Shown: piece by piece, positions 5,590 through 14,377 of the stretch
How positions within the stretch are numbered: position 1 is the stretch's first letter
How the letters are laid out: every line of letters starts with the position of its first letter
NCBI GenBank assembly: GCA_902475025.1
Contig: CABRXX010000037.1
Coordinates: 1-23,945 of the forward strand
Length of the DNA stretch: 23,945 nucleotides
Direction: 5' to 3'
DNA from: Merdiplasma sp905207905
GTDB taxonomy: Bacteria > Bacillota > Clostridia > Lachnospirales > Lachnospiraceae
Notes under the pieces: model-generated
What the model saw: the letters and a program-made list of their open reading frames with translations, nothing else
What the model was told of the DNA's origin: nothing
The model's database searches: none
Translations under genes and position numbers: made by a program

Positions 5590-8346
5590 TTGAATATAAA
5601 TAAAAACACGAACGAGGAAAAAAACTATTGTAAAAATGTGGTCAAAGCCATACCTGGGGCTTCTGAAAGCCGCGTAAACACTGGGATTCCGAGAGATATT
5701 CGTGCATTAACACCAATGATGCAGAAGTACATAGAAACAAAGGAACAGTACAAGGACTGCATTCTTTTTTACCGGTTGGGTGACTTTTATGAAATGTTTT
5801 TTGAAGATGCCATTACCGCCTCCAGAGAATTAGAAATTACGCTTACAGGAAAGGACTGTGGACTTGAGGAAAGAGCTCCCATGTGCGGAGTTCCTTTTCA
5901 TGCAGTGGACAATTATCTCACAAGGCTGGTGGCAAAAGGATATAAGGTGGCCATCTGCGAGCAGGTGGAGGATCCTAAACAGGCCAAAGGACTGGTAAAG
6001 CGGGAGGTGATCCGCATTGTGACGCCGGGGACCAATCTGAATACCCAGGCTCTGGATGCCACAAAAAATAATTATCTGATGAGCATTGTCTGTATGTCCG
6101 ACCGTTTCGGCGTCTCGGTAGTAGATATCACCACAGGAGATTATTTTGTGACAGAGGTGGATCATGAACGGAAGCTGATGGATGAGATCATTCGGTACAG
6201 TCCTGCGGAGATTATCTGTAATCAGTCTTTTGAAGTTTGCGGAGTGGACCTGGAGGATATTAAGGGAAGGCTGGGCATCTCTGTTTTTACTATGGAGGGC
6301 TGGTACTTTGACGATGCCCTGTGCGAGCGGGCATTGAAGGAGCATTTTCATGTTTCCTCCCTGGCAGGTCTGGGACTGGGAGATTTTAACTGCGGCTGTA
6401 TTGCAGCCGGCTCTCTTTTGCAGTATTTGAAGGAGACCCAGAAGACTGATCTGTCCAACCTTACCTCCATCACCCCCTACCGTTCTGGCCGTTTCATGAT
6501 CCTGGACGGTACCACCAGAAGGAATCTGGAGCTTTGCGAAACCTTAAGGGAAAAGCAGAAGAGAGGATCCCTCTTGTGGGTGCTGGATAAAACAAAGACA
6601 GCCATGGGAGCCAGAATGCTTCGCAGCTTTATTGAGCAGCCTTTGGTGGATCCAGAGGAGATCAACCGGAGGCTGGGAGCCATTGAGGAATTAAATCAAA
6701 ACGCCATTGTACGGGAAGAACTGCGGGAATATTTAAATCCTGTGTATGATCTGGAACGCCTTATCAGCCGCATCAGTTACAAATCCGCCAATCCCAGGGA
6801 TCTGATTGCCTTTAAATCTTCCCTGTCCATGATTCCTCCCATCAAATATATTCTGGGAAGCCTGGAGACACCGCTGCTTGGTCAGCTTCATGAGGAGCTG
6901 GACGAACTGCAGGATCTTTATGACCTCATTGACCGGGCTATCATGGATGAGCCTCCCATCAGCATCCGAGAAGGCAATTTTATCAAAGAGGGGTACAATG
7001 AGGAGGTGGATCGGCTGCGGGGCGCCAAGACAGACGGCAAAATCTGGCTGGCAGAACTGGAGGCAAAGGAGCGGGAAAAGACAGGAATCAAAAATCTGAA
7101 GATCAAGTACAACAAGGTCTTTGGATATTATCTGGAGGTGACCAATTCCTTTAAGGATATGGTACCGGATTACTATACCAGAAAGCAGACCCTTACCAAC
7201 GCGGAGCGTTACATCACTCCGGAGCTGAAGGAAATGGAGGATGTGATTCTGGGAGCGGAGGACAAACTGTTTTCTCTGGAGTACCATCTCTTCTGCGAGG
7301 TGCGGGAACAGATCGGAGAGAATATTCTTCGGATCCAGAAAACAGCCAGAGCGCTGGCTGGTATCGACGTGTTTGCCTCCCTGGCTTTTGTGGCGGAACG
7401 GAACAACTATGTGCGTCCTGTAATCAATACCAGAGGCGTGATTGATATTAAAAACGGCCGCCATCCGGTGGTGGAACAGATGATCACCAACGATATGTTT
7501 ATTCCTAATGATACGTACCTGGACAATCATAAAAACAGGATCTCTATTATTACGGGCCCCAATATGGCGGGAAAATCCACCTATATGCGCCAGTCTGCCC
7601 TGATTGTGCTGATGGCTCAGATTGGCAGTTTTGTCCCTGCGGACAGTGCAAAGATTGGAGTGGTGGATCGGATCTTTACCAGAGTAGGGGCTTCCGATGA
7701 TCTGGCCAGCGGTCAGAGCACCTTTATGGTGGAGATGACAGAGGTGGCCAACATCTTAAGGAATGCCACAAAGGACAGCCTGTTGATCTTAGATGAGATT
7801 GGGCGGGGGACCAGTACCTTTGATGGCCTGAGCATTGCCTGGGCCGTGGTGGAGCACATCAGCAATCCCAAGCTACTGGGAGCCAAAACTTTGTTTGCCA
7901 CCCATTATCATGAACTGACGGAGCTGGAGGGAAAGCTCTCCAGCGTAAATAATTACTGTATTGCAGTCAAGGAAAAGGGGGATGACATTGTCTTTTTAAG
8001 GAAGATCATAAAAGGCGGTGCAGACAAAAGCTATGGCATCCAGGTGGCCAAGCTGGCAGGAGTTCCGGACAGTGTGATTGAGCGGGCCAAGGTTCTGGTG
8101 GAGGAACTGACCAATGCGGATATCACAGAAAAGGTTCAGGAAATTTCTGCTGAACAGGGCAGAAAAACAAAACCAAAGAAGTACGATCAGGTGGATATGG
8201 ATCAGATGTCTCTGCTGGATACGGTGAAAGATGAAGATGTGTTAAAAGAACTGCAGGAGATCGATGTGGGAAATCTCACTCCCATTGATGCGCTCAATAC
8301 CATTTACCGTCTGCAGAGCAAGCTGAGAAACCGCTGGCAGGCATAG
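5590..8346 (+). CDS. mutS: DNA mismatch repair protein MutS
   Basis: MutS recognises base mismatches and small loops after replication and recruits MutL in an ATP-dependent way. The 918-residue product has the full MutS1 layout. The mismatch-reading motif is Phe-Tyr-Glu at 66-68 (in LGDFYEMF). The connector and lever/clamp domains follow, with the signature NAERYITPELKEME before the ATPase. Walker A is GPNMAGKST at 656-664, and Walker B/signature is LDEIGRGTSTFDG with Asp735 and Glu736. The C-terminal helix-turn-helix includes GGADKSYGIQVAKLAGVP. DQMSLLD near residue 876 resembles a beta-clamp-binding motif. It starts at TTG and carries about 38 residues before the conserved LTPMMQ block, longer than in many homologues. 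mutL begins 14 bases after its stop, so the two are one operon. The G+C content rises clearly here relative to the region before it. Confidence 0.97.
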   Translation: MNINKNTNEEKNYCKNVVKAIPGASESRVNTGIPRDIRALTPMMQKYIETKEQYKDCILFYRLGDFYEMFFEDAITASRELEITLTGKDCGLEERAPMCGVPFHAVDNYLTRLVAKGYKVAICEQVEDPKQAKGLVKREVIRIVTPGTNLNTQALDATKNNYLMSIVCMSDRFGVSVVDITTGDYFVTEVDHERKLMDEIIRYSPAEIICNQSFEVCGVDLEDIKGRLGISVFTMEGWYFDDALCERALKEHFHVSSLAGLGLGDFNCGCIAAGSLLQYLKETQKTDLSNLTSITPYRSGRFMILDGTTRRNLELCETLREKQKRGSLLWVLDKTKTAMGARMLRSFIEQPLVDPEEINRRLGAIEELNQNAIVREELREYLNPVYDLERLISRISYKSANPRDLIAFKSSLSMIPPIKYILGSLETPLLGQLHEELDELQDLYDLIDRAIMDEPPISIREGNFIKEGYNEEVDRLRGAKTDGKIWLAELEAKEREKTGIKNLKIKYNKVFGYYLEVTNSFKDMVPDYYTRKQTLTNAERYITPELKEMEDVILGAEDKLFSLEYHLFCEVREQIGENILRIQKTARALAGIDVFASLAFVAERNNYVRPVINTRGVIDIKNGRHPVVEQMITNDMFIPNDTYLDNHKNRISIITGPNMAGKSTYMRQSALIVLMAQIGSFVPADSAKIGVVDRIFTRVGASDDLASGQSTFMVEMTEVANILRNATKDSLLILDEIGRGTSTFDGLSIAWAVVEHISNPKLLGAKTLFATHYHELTELEGKLSSVNNYCIAVKEKGDDIVFLRKIIKGGADKSYGIQVAKLAGVPDSVIERAKVLVEELTNADITEKVQEISAEQGRKTKPKKYDQVDMDQMSLLDTVKDEDVLKELQEIDVGNLTPIDALNTIYRLQSKLRNRWQA

Positions 8347-8360
8347 GAAGTTGGTGTTTT

Positions 8361-10517
8361 ATGAATCAGATACAGTTATTGTCAGAAGATACCATTGATA
8401 AGATTGCAGCCGGAGAGGTGATTGAACGTCCTGCCTCTGTGGTCAAGGAGCTGGTGGAGAATGCCATTGACGCAGGTGCTGGGGCAGTTACTGTGGAGAT
8501 CAAGGAAGGTGGTCTCTCGCTGATCCGCATTACAGATAACGGGGAGGGAATCCCTAAGGAACAGATTCCCACGGCCTTTCTCCGTCATGCCACCAGCAAG
8601 ATCACAAAGGTGGAGGATCTTTTGCACATCGGTTCGCTCGGCTTTCGCGGAGAGGCTTTATCCAGCATTGCCGCGGTGTGTCAGGTGGAGCTGATCACCA
8701 AGACTGCAGGCAGCTTAACGGGAAGCCGGTATGTGATCGAGGGAAGCAGAGAAAAAAGCATGGAAGAGATCGGGGCTCCGGAGGGCAGTACCTTTCTGGT
8801 AAGAAATATCTTTTACAATACTCCGGCCAGAAAAAAATTCTTAAAATCGTCGGTGACAGAGGCTGGTTATGTCAGTGACCTGATGGAGCATCTGGCTTTG
8901 TCCCATCCGGAGGTTTCCTTTAAATTTATAAACAACGGACAGACAAAGCTTCATACTTCCGGAAACTGCAATTTAAAGGATATTATCTACAATATTTACG
9001 GCCGGGAGATTGCTTCCAATCTGGTTGAGATCAACCAGGAGGCCCAGGGTATTTCTATTACCGGTTTTATCGGCAAGCCGCTGATCTCCAGGGGCAACCG
9101 AAATTTCGAAAATTATTTTGTCAATGGAAGATATGTGAAAAGCAGTATCCTTTCCAAAGCCATTGAGGAGGGGTATAAAACCTTCCTGATGCAGCACCGG
9201 TATCCATTCACTGTGCTTCGGATACAGATAGATGGAGCTCTGCTGGATGTCAACGTCCATCCCACCAAAATGGAGCTGCGGTTTGCCGATAACGAGGGAA
9301 TGTATCGTCTGCTGTGTGAAACGGTAAGGGATGCCCTGACCAGCAAAGACTTAATTCCCAAGGTGGGGTTTGGCCGGGAGGAAACTTCCGGAGAAAATTT
9401 CAGAGAAAAAAAGGGCGGAGAAGCTCAGCGAGAAAGCGCCCAGACAGCAGCGAAAAAGGCCTCCTACCCGGAGCCTTTTGAGAAAGTCCGAAGAAGTCTG
9501 CTGGCAGAGTCCCAAAGTCCTTATCAGCCTAAATACAGTGAACGATTACACAATATTTTGGCTGCGGAGGTAAAACCCTTAGGGGAAAGCAGAGGCAAAG
9601 CGGTAGAAACCGGCAATGGGCTGCTGCCCTTTAAACGGGCAGGTTCCCAGGCTTCGGAAGTGAGAAAAGAGACGGAAGCGCTTCGGGACTTAAAGTCCGT
9701 CTTTTCCAGGGAGAGCGCAGAAAGCTTAGACATCCATGACCGGAAGGATGAAGAGATGGCAACAAAGGATGGGGAGATGGCGGGTGAAAAGGAGGCTCCT
9801 ATTCACAGGCAGGAGCCGGAGACAAAAGGGGAACCGCAGATCAGTAAGATCGCCCAACCAGAGCCGATGGCAAATCAAAGGGGCAACCAGGCAAAACAGC
9901 TGGAGCTGTTTGACAGAAAGCTTCTGTCCAAGGACAGTGTGCCGGAGCATAAATTGATCGGCCAGGTGTTCGATACCTACTGGCTTGTGCAGTTTCAGGA
10001 TCGTTTATATATCATTGATCAGCATGCTGCCCATGAAAAGGTGATGTATGAGCGGCTGACAAAAAGTCTTAAGAACCGGGAGTTTACCACCCAGCGGGTA
10101 AGTCCCCCCATTATTTTAAGTTTGTCCATGCAGGAGGAAAATCTGCTGCACAAATATGAAAAAATCTTTCGGGAGATTGGATTTGAAATCGAACACTTTG
10201 GCGGAAAAGAATATTCGATCTGCGGAGTGCCGGATAATCTTTTTGGCCTTACAGACCGGGAGCTGTTTCTGGAGATGCTGGACAGCCTCTCTGACCATAG
10301 CGGACAGCCTACCCCGGAAACCTTAAATGAAAAACTGGCCTCCATGGCCTGCAAAAGCGCAGTTAAGGGAAACAGCCGGCTTTCGGTATCTGAGGCGAAC
10401 GCTCTGATACAGGAACTGCTAACGCTGGAAAATCCCTACACCTGTCCCCATGGCCGCCCCACCATTATCTCCATGTCCAGATATGATCTGGAGAAAAAGT
10501 TTAAGCGGATTGTATGA
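8361..10517 (+). CDS. mutL: DNA mismatch repair endonuclease MutL
   Basis: MutL couples mismatch recognition by MutS to strand incision and excision. The 718-residue product has an N-terminal GHKL ATPase: ELVENAIDAGA with Glu33/Asn34, DNGEGI at 59-64 and GFRGEALSSIAAV from 94. A transducer domain follows, then a long variable, Lys/Glu-rich linker at about 330-520. The C-terminal dimerisation domain carries the metal-dependent nicking motif DQHAAHEKVMYE starting at Asp553, plus ACKSAVK and CPHGRP (Cys695). All match the DQHA(X)2E(X)4E type, so this MutL should be a nicking endonuclease, as expected in bacteria without MutH. QLELFD in the linker could bind the beta clamp. The ATG has AGGAAG 10 bases upstream. 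Its stop is followed 14 bases later by the preferred miaA start. Confidence 0.97.
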   Translation: MNQIQLLSEDTIDKIAAGEVIERPASVVKELVENAIDAGAGAVTVEIKEGGLSLIRITDNGEGIPKEQIPTAFLRHATSKITKVEDLLHIGSLGFRGEALSSIAAVCQVELITKTAGSLTGSRYVIEGSREKSMEEIGAPEGSTFLVRNIFYNTPARKKFLKSSVTEAGYVSDLMEHLALSHPEVSFKFINNGQTKLHTSGNCNLKDIIYNIYGREIASNLVEINQEAQGISITGFIGKPLISRGNRNFENYFVNGRYVKSSILSKAIEEGYKTFLMQHRYPFTVLRIQIDGALLDVNVHPTKMELRFADNEGMYRLLCETVRDALTSKDLIPKVGFGREETSGENFREKKGGEAQRESAQTAAKKASYPEPFEKVRRSLLAESQSPYQPKYSERLHNILAAEVKPLGESRGKAVETGNGLLPFKRAGSQASEVRKETEALRDLKSVFSRESAESLDIHDRKDEEMATKDGEMAGEKEAPIHRQEPETKGEPQISKIAQPEPMANQRGNQAKQLELFDRKLLSKDSVPEHKLIGQVFDTYWLVQFQDRLYIIDQHAAHEKVMYERLTKSLKNREFTTQRVSPPIILSLSMQEENLLHKYEKIFREIGFEIEHFGGKEYSICGVPDNLFGLTDRELFLEMLDSLSDHSGQPTPETLNEKLASMACKSAVKGNSRLSVSEANALIQELLTLENPYTCPHGRPTIISMSRYDLEKKFKRIV

Positions 10518-10521
10518 TTTG

Positions 10522-10530
10522 GGAGGAAGG
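10522..10530 (+). promoter_or_regulatory. Ribosome-binding site deciding the miaA start
   Basis: GGAGGAAGG lies just upstream of ATG 10532. An earlier in-frame ATG at 10514 overlaps the mutL stop but has no ribosome-binding site of this strength, and translation from it would read through the site. Confidence 0.7.
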
Positions 10531-10531
10531 T

Positions 10532-11482
10532 ATGAAACCACTGATTATTTTAACCGGTCCCACTGCGGTGGGAAAAACTGCTCTGTCCCTGGATCTTGCC
10601 AGGGCAGTGGGCGGAGAGATCATTTCGGCTGATTCCATGCAGGTATACAAGGGCATGGATATTGGATCCGCCAAGATTACCAGGGAACAGAGGCAGGGGA
10701 TTCCGCATTTTCTCATTGATGAACTGGAGCCGGAGGAGCCCTTTCATGTGGTGCAGTTTCAGAAACTGTCGAAGAACTACATGGAAGAGATCTGGAGCAG
10801 GGGACATATTCCCATTCTTACAGGAGGCACGGGTTTTTACATTCAGGCGGTACTCTACGATATTGATTTCACGGAAAATCAGGGGGATGAAAGGTATCGA
10901 AAGAGGCTGGAAGCGCTGGCGGAAGAAAAGGGCGCCGATTATCTTCATCAGGAACTGAGGCGGGTAGACCCCAGTGCAGCCGAAGCGATCCATGCCAACA
11001 ATGTAAAGCGGGTGATCCGGGCTTTGGAATTTTACCATGAAACAGGGACACCTATTTCCAAGCATAATCAGGAGGAACATCAGAAAGTATCCCCCTACCG
11101 TTTCGCTTACTTTGTGCTGAACGATGACCGGCAGGCGCTCTATGATCGCATTGACAAGCGAGTGGATCAGATGATGCAGCTGGGACTGGTGGATGAGGTG
11201 CGCCGTCTGAAAGACAGGGGCTGCGTTAGAGGAATGGTTTCCATGCAGGGCCTTGGATACAAAGAAATTTTGGATTATTTGGAGGGCGCATGCAGCCTGG
11301 AAGAGGCTGTCTACCGCATTAAGCGGGATACCAGACATTTTGCTAAGCGCCAGCTCACCTGGTTTAAGCGAGAACGGGATGTGCTTTGGGTGCAGAAGGA
11401 TGCCTTTGACAGAAAGGAGGAGGCAATCCTTGCCTATATGATGGAACAGCTTCAAAATAAGGGGATCATCGCTTATTCATGA
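10532..11482 (+). CDS. miaA: tRNA dimethylallyltransferase MiaA
   Basis: MiaA transfers a dimethylallyl group from dimethylallyl diphosphate to N6 of adenosine 37 in tRNAs that read codons beginning with U. The product is 316 residues, the usual length. It has the P-loop GPTAVGKT at 9-16, then ISADSMQVYKGMDIGSAK, in which Asp34 is the likely general base. After these come ITREQRQGIPHFLID, the LTGGTGFYIQAV motif, and the C-terminal QGLGYKEI and DTRHFAKRQLTWFKRE segments that contact tRNA. The start at 10532 gives the standard N-terminus MKPLIILTGP. It lies directly after mutL, an arrangement known in many bacteria, so the three genes are probably one transcript. Its TGA overlaps the ATG of a possible 50-codon ORF (ATGA). 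Confidence 0.96.
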   Translation: MKPLIILTGPTAVGKTALSLDLARAVGGEIISADSMQVYKGMDIGSAKITREQRQGIPHFLIDELEPEEPFHVVQFQKLSKNYMEEIWSRGHIPILTGGTGFYIQAVLYDIDFTENQGDERYRKRLEALAEEKGADYLHQELRRVDPSAAEAIHANNVKRVIRALEFYHETGTPISKHNQEEHQKVSPYRFAYFVLNDDRQALYDRIDKRVDQMMQLGLVDEVRRLKDRGCVRGMVSMQGLGYKEILDYLEGACSLEEAVYRIKRDTRHFAKRQLTWFKRERDVLWVQKDAFDRKEEAILAYMMEQLQNKGIIAYS

Positions 11483-11631
11483 AAAATGCTTTCTCTAAAG
11501 AGGAAGCAATGGATACGATATCCAGGCAGCGAGAAAAAGCAATTCATACAGAAAAAATACTGGATTTAGCAGGAAAAGAAAAAACACAGCAATTAACAGG
11601 CAACGAGAAAGTTATTATAAAGTCACTATAA
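11479..11631 (+). CDS. Possible 50-residue ORF coupled to miaA
   Basis: An ATG at 11479 overlaps the miaA stop as ATGA and opens 50 codons to TAA 11629-11631. It occupies almost the whole gap before the next gene. The product, starting MKNAFSKEEAMDTISRQREK, is charged and helix-prone, with no cysteines, membrane segment or recognised motif. AAGGGG at 11459-11464 is about 14 bases upstream, rather far, so initiation would depend on coupling to miaA termination. It may be a real small protein, a remnant, or chance reading of A-rich DNA. I recognise no family. Confidence 0.3.
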   Translation: MKNAFSKEEAMDTISRQREKAIHTEKILDLAGKEKTQQLTGNEKVIIKSL

Positions 11632-11644
11632 AGGAAGTCAGACC

Positions 11645-13003
11645 ATGAATTTGGAAAACAAAGAAACTACAAATCGATTCGGCAGCAGAGAACAAAGCCG
11701 GGAATATGAGAGAGAAAATACCGCCACTGCATCCATGTATCAGGCCATGGGCATCTCTCCTGAAATCTATGCGTATGGAAAAAAAACAGAGGAAAAGTTA
11801 AGGGAACGTTTTCGTCAGATTGATGAGACGGCAGAGTACAACCAGCTGAAGGTGGTAGCAGCCATGCAGAAAAACCGGATCAGCGCAGAGCATTTTAACG
11901 GTAGCAGCGGATATGGGTACAATGATATTGGAAGAGATGATCTGGAGAAGGTTTATGCAGATACCTTTCATACAGAGTCCGCCCTGGTGCGTCCTCAGAT
12001 TGCCTGCGGCACCCACGCTCTGGCCGTGGCGCTGGCCGGAAATTTGCGGCCCGGAGATGAGATGCTTTCTGTCAGCGGCAAACCCTATGACACGCTGGAG
12101 GAGGTCATCGGTATCCGCCCTTCCAACGGCTCTCTGGCTGAGTACGGGGTGAGCTACGGTCAGGTGGAACTGCTACCGGATGGCTCCTTTGACCTGGAAG
12201 GGATCAAAAAAGCCATCACTCCCAGGACAAAACTGGTGGAGATCCAGCGTTCTAAGGGTTACCTTACAAGACCCACCCTGTCGGTGGAAGCTATTGGAGA
12301 GGCCATTTCCTTTATTCACAGGATCAATCCTCACATTATCTGCATGGTAGATAACTGCTACGGCGAATTTGTGGAGCGGATAGAGCCCTCCGATGTGGGG
12401 GCAGACCTGGTGGTAGGCTCTCTGATCAAAAATCCAGGAGGCGGACTGGCGCCAATCGGCGGATACATTGCCGGAAAAGAAGCTTATGTGGAAAATGCGG
12501 CTTACCGCCTTACTTCTCCCGGACTTGGCAAGGAGGTAGGAGCCTCCCTGGGGGTAAACAGAGCCTTCTATCAGGGCTTTTTTATGGCTCCCACCGTGAC
12601 TGCAGGCGCATTAAAGAGCGCAATTTTTGCTGCCAACCTGTATGAACAGCTGGGATTCCGAGTGATACCAAACGGAGCAGAAAGCCGTCATGATATTATT
12701 CAGGCTATTGAATTCGGTTTTCCCGAGGGCGTAATCGAATTCTGTAAAGGAATCCAGGCAGCAGCTCCCGTAGACAGCTATGTGACTCCGGAACCCTGGG
12801 CTATGCCGGGCTATGACAGCGATGTGATTATGGCAGCAGGAGCTTTTGTGCAGGGTTCTTCCATTGAGCTGAGCGCTGACGGTCCCATCAAGCCTCCCTA
12901 CGCAGTCTATTTTCAGGGTGGACTTACCTGGGAGCACGGTAAATTTGGAATATTAATGTCACTGCAAAAATTGTACGAGAAAAAACTGGTGAAACTGATA
13001 TGA
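11645..13003 (+). CDS. PLP-dependent methionine gamma-lyase family ('aluminium resistance') protein
   Basis: The 452-residue product matches the family annotated as 'aluminium resistance protein' or methionine gamma-lyase family (YnbB-like in Bacillus), a fold-type I PLP enzyme related to Cys/Met-metabolism lyases. Visible landmarks are the N-terminal QKNRISAEHFNGSSGYGYND; the cofactor-ring region RPQIACGTHALAVALAGNL; VEIQRSKGY; CMVDNCYGEF, containing the Asp that pairs with the PLP nitrogen; and VVGSLIKNPGGGLAPIGGYI, in which Lys262 is the expected Schiff-base lysine. The C-terminal YDSDVIMAAGAFVQGSSIEL is also characteristic. The true substrate is not established for the family as far as I know. 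AAGGAAG precedes the ATG. The following flavoprotein gene overlaps it by 4 bases (ATGA), implying translational coupling. It is commonly found after miaA in Clostridia. Confidence 0.9.
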   Translation: MNLENKETTNRFGSREQSREYERENTATASMYQAMGISPEIYAYGKKTEEKLRERFRQIDETAEYNQLKVVAAMQKNRISAEHFNGSSGYGYNDIGRDDLEKVYADTFHTESALVRPQIACGTHALAVALAGNLRPGDEMLSVSGKPYDTLEEVIGIRPSNGSLAEYGVSYGQVELLPDGSFDLEGIKKAITPRTKLVEIQRSKGYLTRPTLSVEAIGEAISFIHRINPHIICMVDNCYGEFVERIEPSDVGADLVVGSLIKNPGGGLAPIGGYIAGKEAYVENAAYRLTSPGLGKEVGASLGVNRAFYQGFFMAPTVTAGALKSAIFAANLYEQLGFRVIPNGAESRHDIIQAIEFGFPEGVIEFCKGIQAAAPVDSYVTPEPWAMPGYDSDVIMAAGAFVQGSSIELSADGPIKPPYAVYFQGGLTWEHGKFGILMSLQKLYEKKLVKLI

Positions 13004-14325
13004 AACGAATCATAGTGGCGGGCTGCGGGCCTGCCGGCATGATGGCTGCCCTCGCTGCAGCAAAAGAAGGAGCTTCTGTCACCATACTGGAGGCAATGGA
13101 GAAGCCCGGGAAAAAACTTCTGATGACAGGAAACGGCCGATGCAATCTTACCAATATGGATCCGGAGCTTCCCACACGGTATTTCAGCGCTATGGAGTAT
13201 GAAGCTCAGGGGACGGAGGAAAGAAGGGAAACGGTCTCATTTGCGGGCCGTGTTTTCCGTCGTTTTTCCGTTGAGAACACCCTGGATTTTTTTCATTCCA
13301 TAGGACTTTTGACTGCCGAAAAGAACGGCTGTGTGTATCCCTACACCAACCAGGCCTCCAGCGTGCTGGAGCTGCTGTTGACAGAATTAAAACGATACAA
13401 AGTAAAATTAAAATTTTCTGAAAAGATTACAAGAATTGAGCGGGATCTTGGAGGATGGAAGGTGGGTACTACAGGCTGGACCTATCCTTGTGATCATCTG
13501 ATTCTTTGCTGCGGTTCCAGGGCGGTTCCGGTTACCGGTTCTGATGGCAGCGGCTACCGCCTGGCTGCCTCTGTTGGTCATGTATCCATTCCTCCCCTTC
13601 CTGCCCTCACCGGACTGATCTGCAGAGGCAATTTTTTCCAGGCCTGCAGTGGAGTCCGCTGTCACGCGCAGGTGACCCTTCTGGTTGCCAGAACTGCCCA
13701 TGCCGGAGAGGAGTACGGGGAGGCTTCCAAAGTTCCTTCTGCCAAGTGGCTTCCGGTGGGAAGCGAGATTGGAGAACTCCAGTGGACAGAAAACGGCATC
13801 TCGGGAATTGTAGTATTCCAGCTGAGCCGTTTTGCCGCCCTTGCCCTGAACCACCGGGAAAAGGTGAAGGCAGTTCTGGATTTTCTTCCGGAGTTGTCGG
13901 AACAGGAACTGTATGGCTATTTGCAGCAGATTACAGCCCTTCACAGCCAGGCTATGCTGGGAGAGGCCTTATCCGGTCTGCTGCCCAAAAAGCTTCTGGA
14001 GGTTCTGCTGGGACAGCTTCGCATAAAGCCCACCAGTCCTGCAGGAGATTTTGGAGAAGTGCACTGTTCCAATCTGGTGCACGCTATGAAAAGTTTTTCT
14101 CTTTCCGTCATCGGAACCAGAGATTTTGACCAATGTCAGGTTTGCTCCGGTGGCATCCCCCTAAGCCAGGTGGATCCTGCCACCATGATCTCCAGGCAGA
14201 TTCCGACCCTCTCCTTTGCAGGAGAGATCCTGGATATGGACGGCCCCTGCGGCGGATACAATCTTCAGTGGGCCTGGTCCAGCGGCTATGTTGCCGGCCG
14301 GGCTGCTGCCAGAGAGCAGGAATAA
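13000..14325 (+). CDS. BaiN/HI0933-family NAD(P)/FAD-dependent oxidoreductase
   Basis: The 441-residue flavoprotein begins with a Rossmann motif: GCGPAG at 8-13, and Glu31 in TILEA for the FAD ribose. The family hallmark GKKLLMTGNGRCNLTN lies around 37-52. Near the C-terminus it has VCSGGIPLSQVDPATM and SFAGEILDMDGPCGGYNLQW, typical of HI0933-like proteins. Some members (BaiN) were proposed to act on bile-acid intermediates, but most have no proven substrate, so I do not assign one. It is cytoplasmic, with no signal or membrane segment. The start codon overlaps the stop of the PLP enzyme (ATGA), so both are made from one transcript. The next gene, another FAD enzyme, starts 52 bases after its stop. 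Confidence 0.88.
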   Translation: MKRIIVAGCGPAGMMAALAAAKEGASVTILEAMEKPGKKLLMTGNGRCNLTNMDPELPTRYFSAMEYEAQGTEERRETVSFAGRVFRRFSVENTLDFFHSIGLLTAEKNGCVYPYTNQASSVLELLLTELKRYKVKLKFSEKITRIERDLGGWKVGTTGWTYPCDHLILCCGSRAVPVTGSDGSGYRLAASVGHVSIPPLPALTGLICRGNFFQACSGVRCHAQVTLLVARTAHAGEEYGEASKVPSAKWLPVGSEIGELQWTENGISGIVVFQLSRFAALALNHREKVKAVLDFLPELSEQELYGYLQQITALHSQAMLGEALSGLLPKKLLEVLLGQLRIKPTSPAGDFGEVHCSNLVHAMKSFSLSVIGTRDFDQCQVCSGGIPLSQVDPATMISRQIPTLSFAGEILDMDGPCGGYNLQWAWSSGYVAGRAAAREQE

Positions 14326-14377
14326 TCGTTAGCGGATTGTTTGATACAATTATTTTTTACAGAAGGGATCAACCTCT

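Noticed and set aside
6733..7530. 265-codon open frame on the minus strand
   Set aside because: It is antisense to the mutS core and is explained by codon bias of the real gene.
10550..11455. 301-codon open frame on the minus strand
   Set aside because: It lies entirely within miaA, whose motifs are intact, and has no recognisable domain. It is an antisense shadow.
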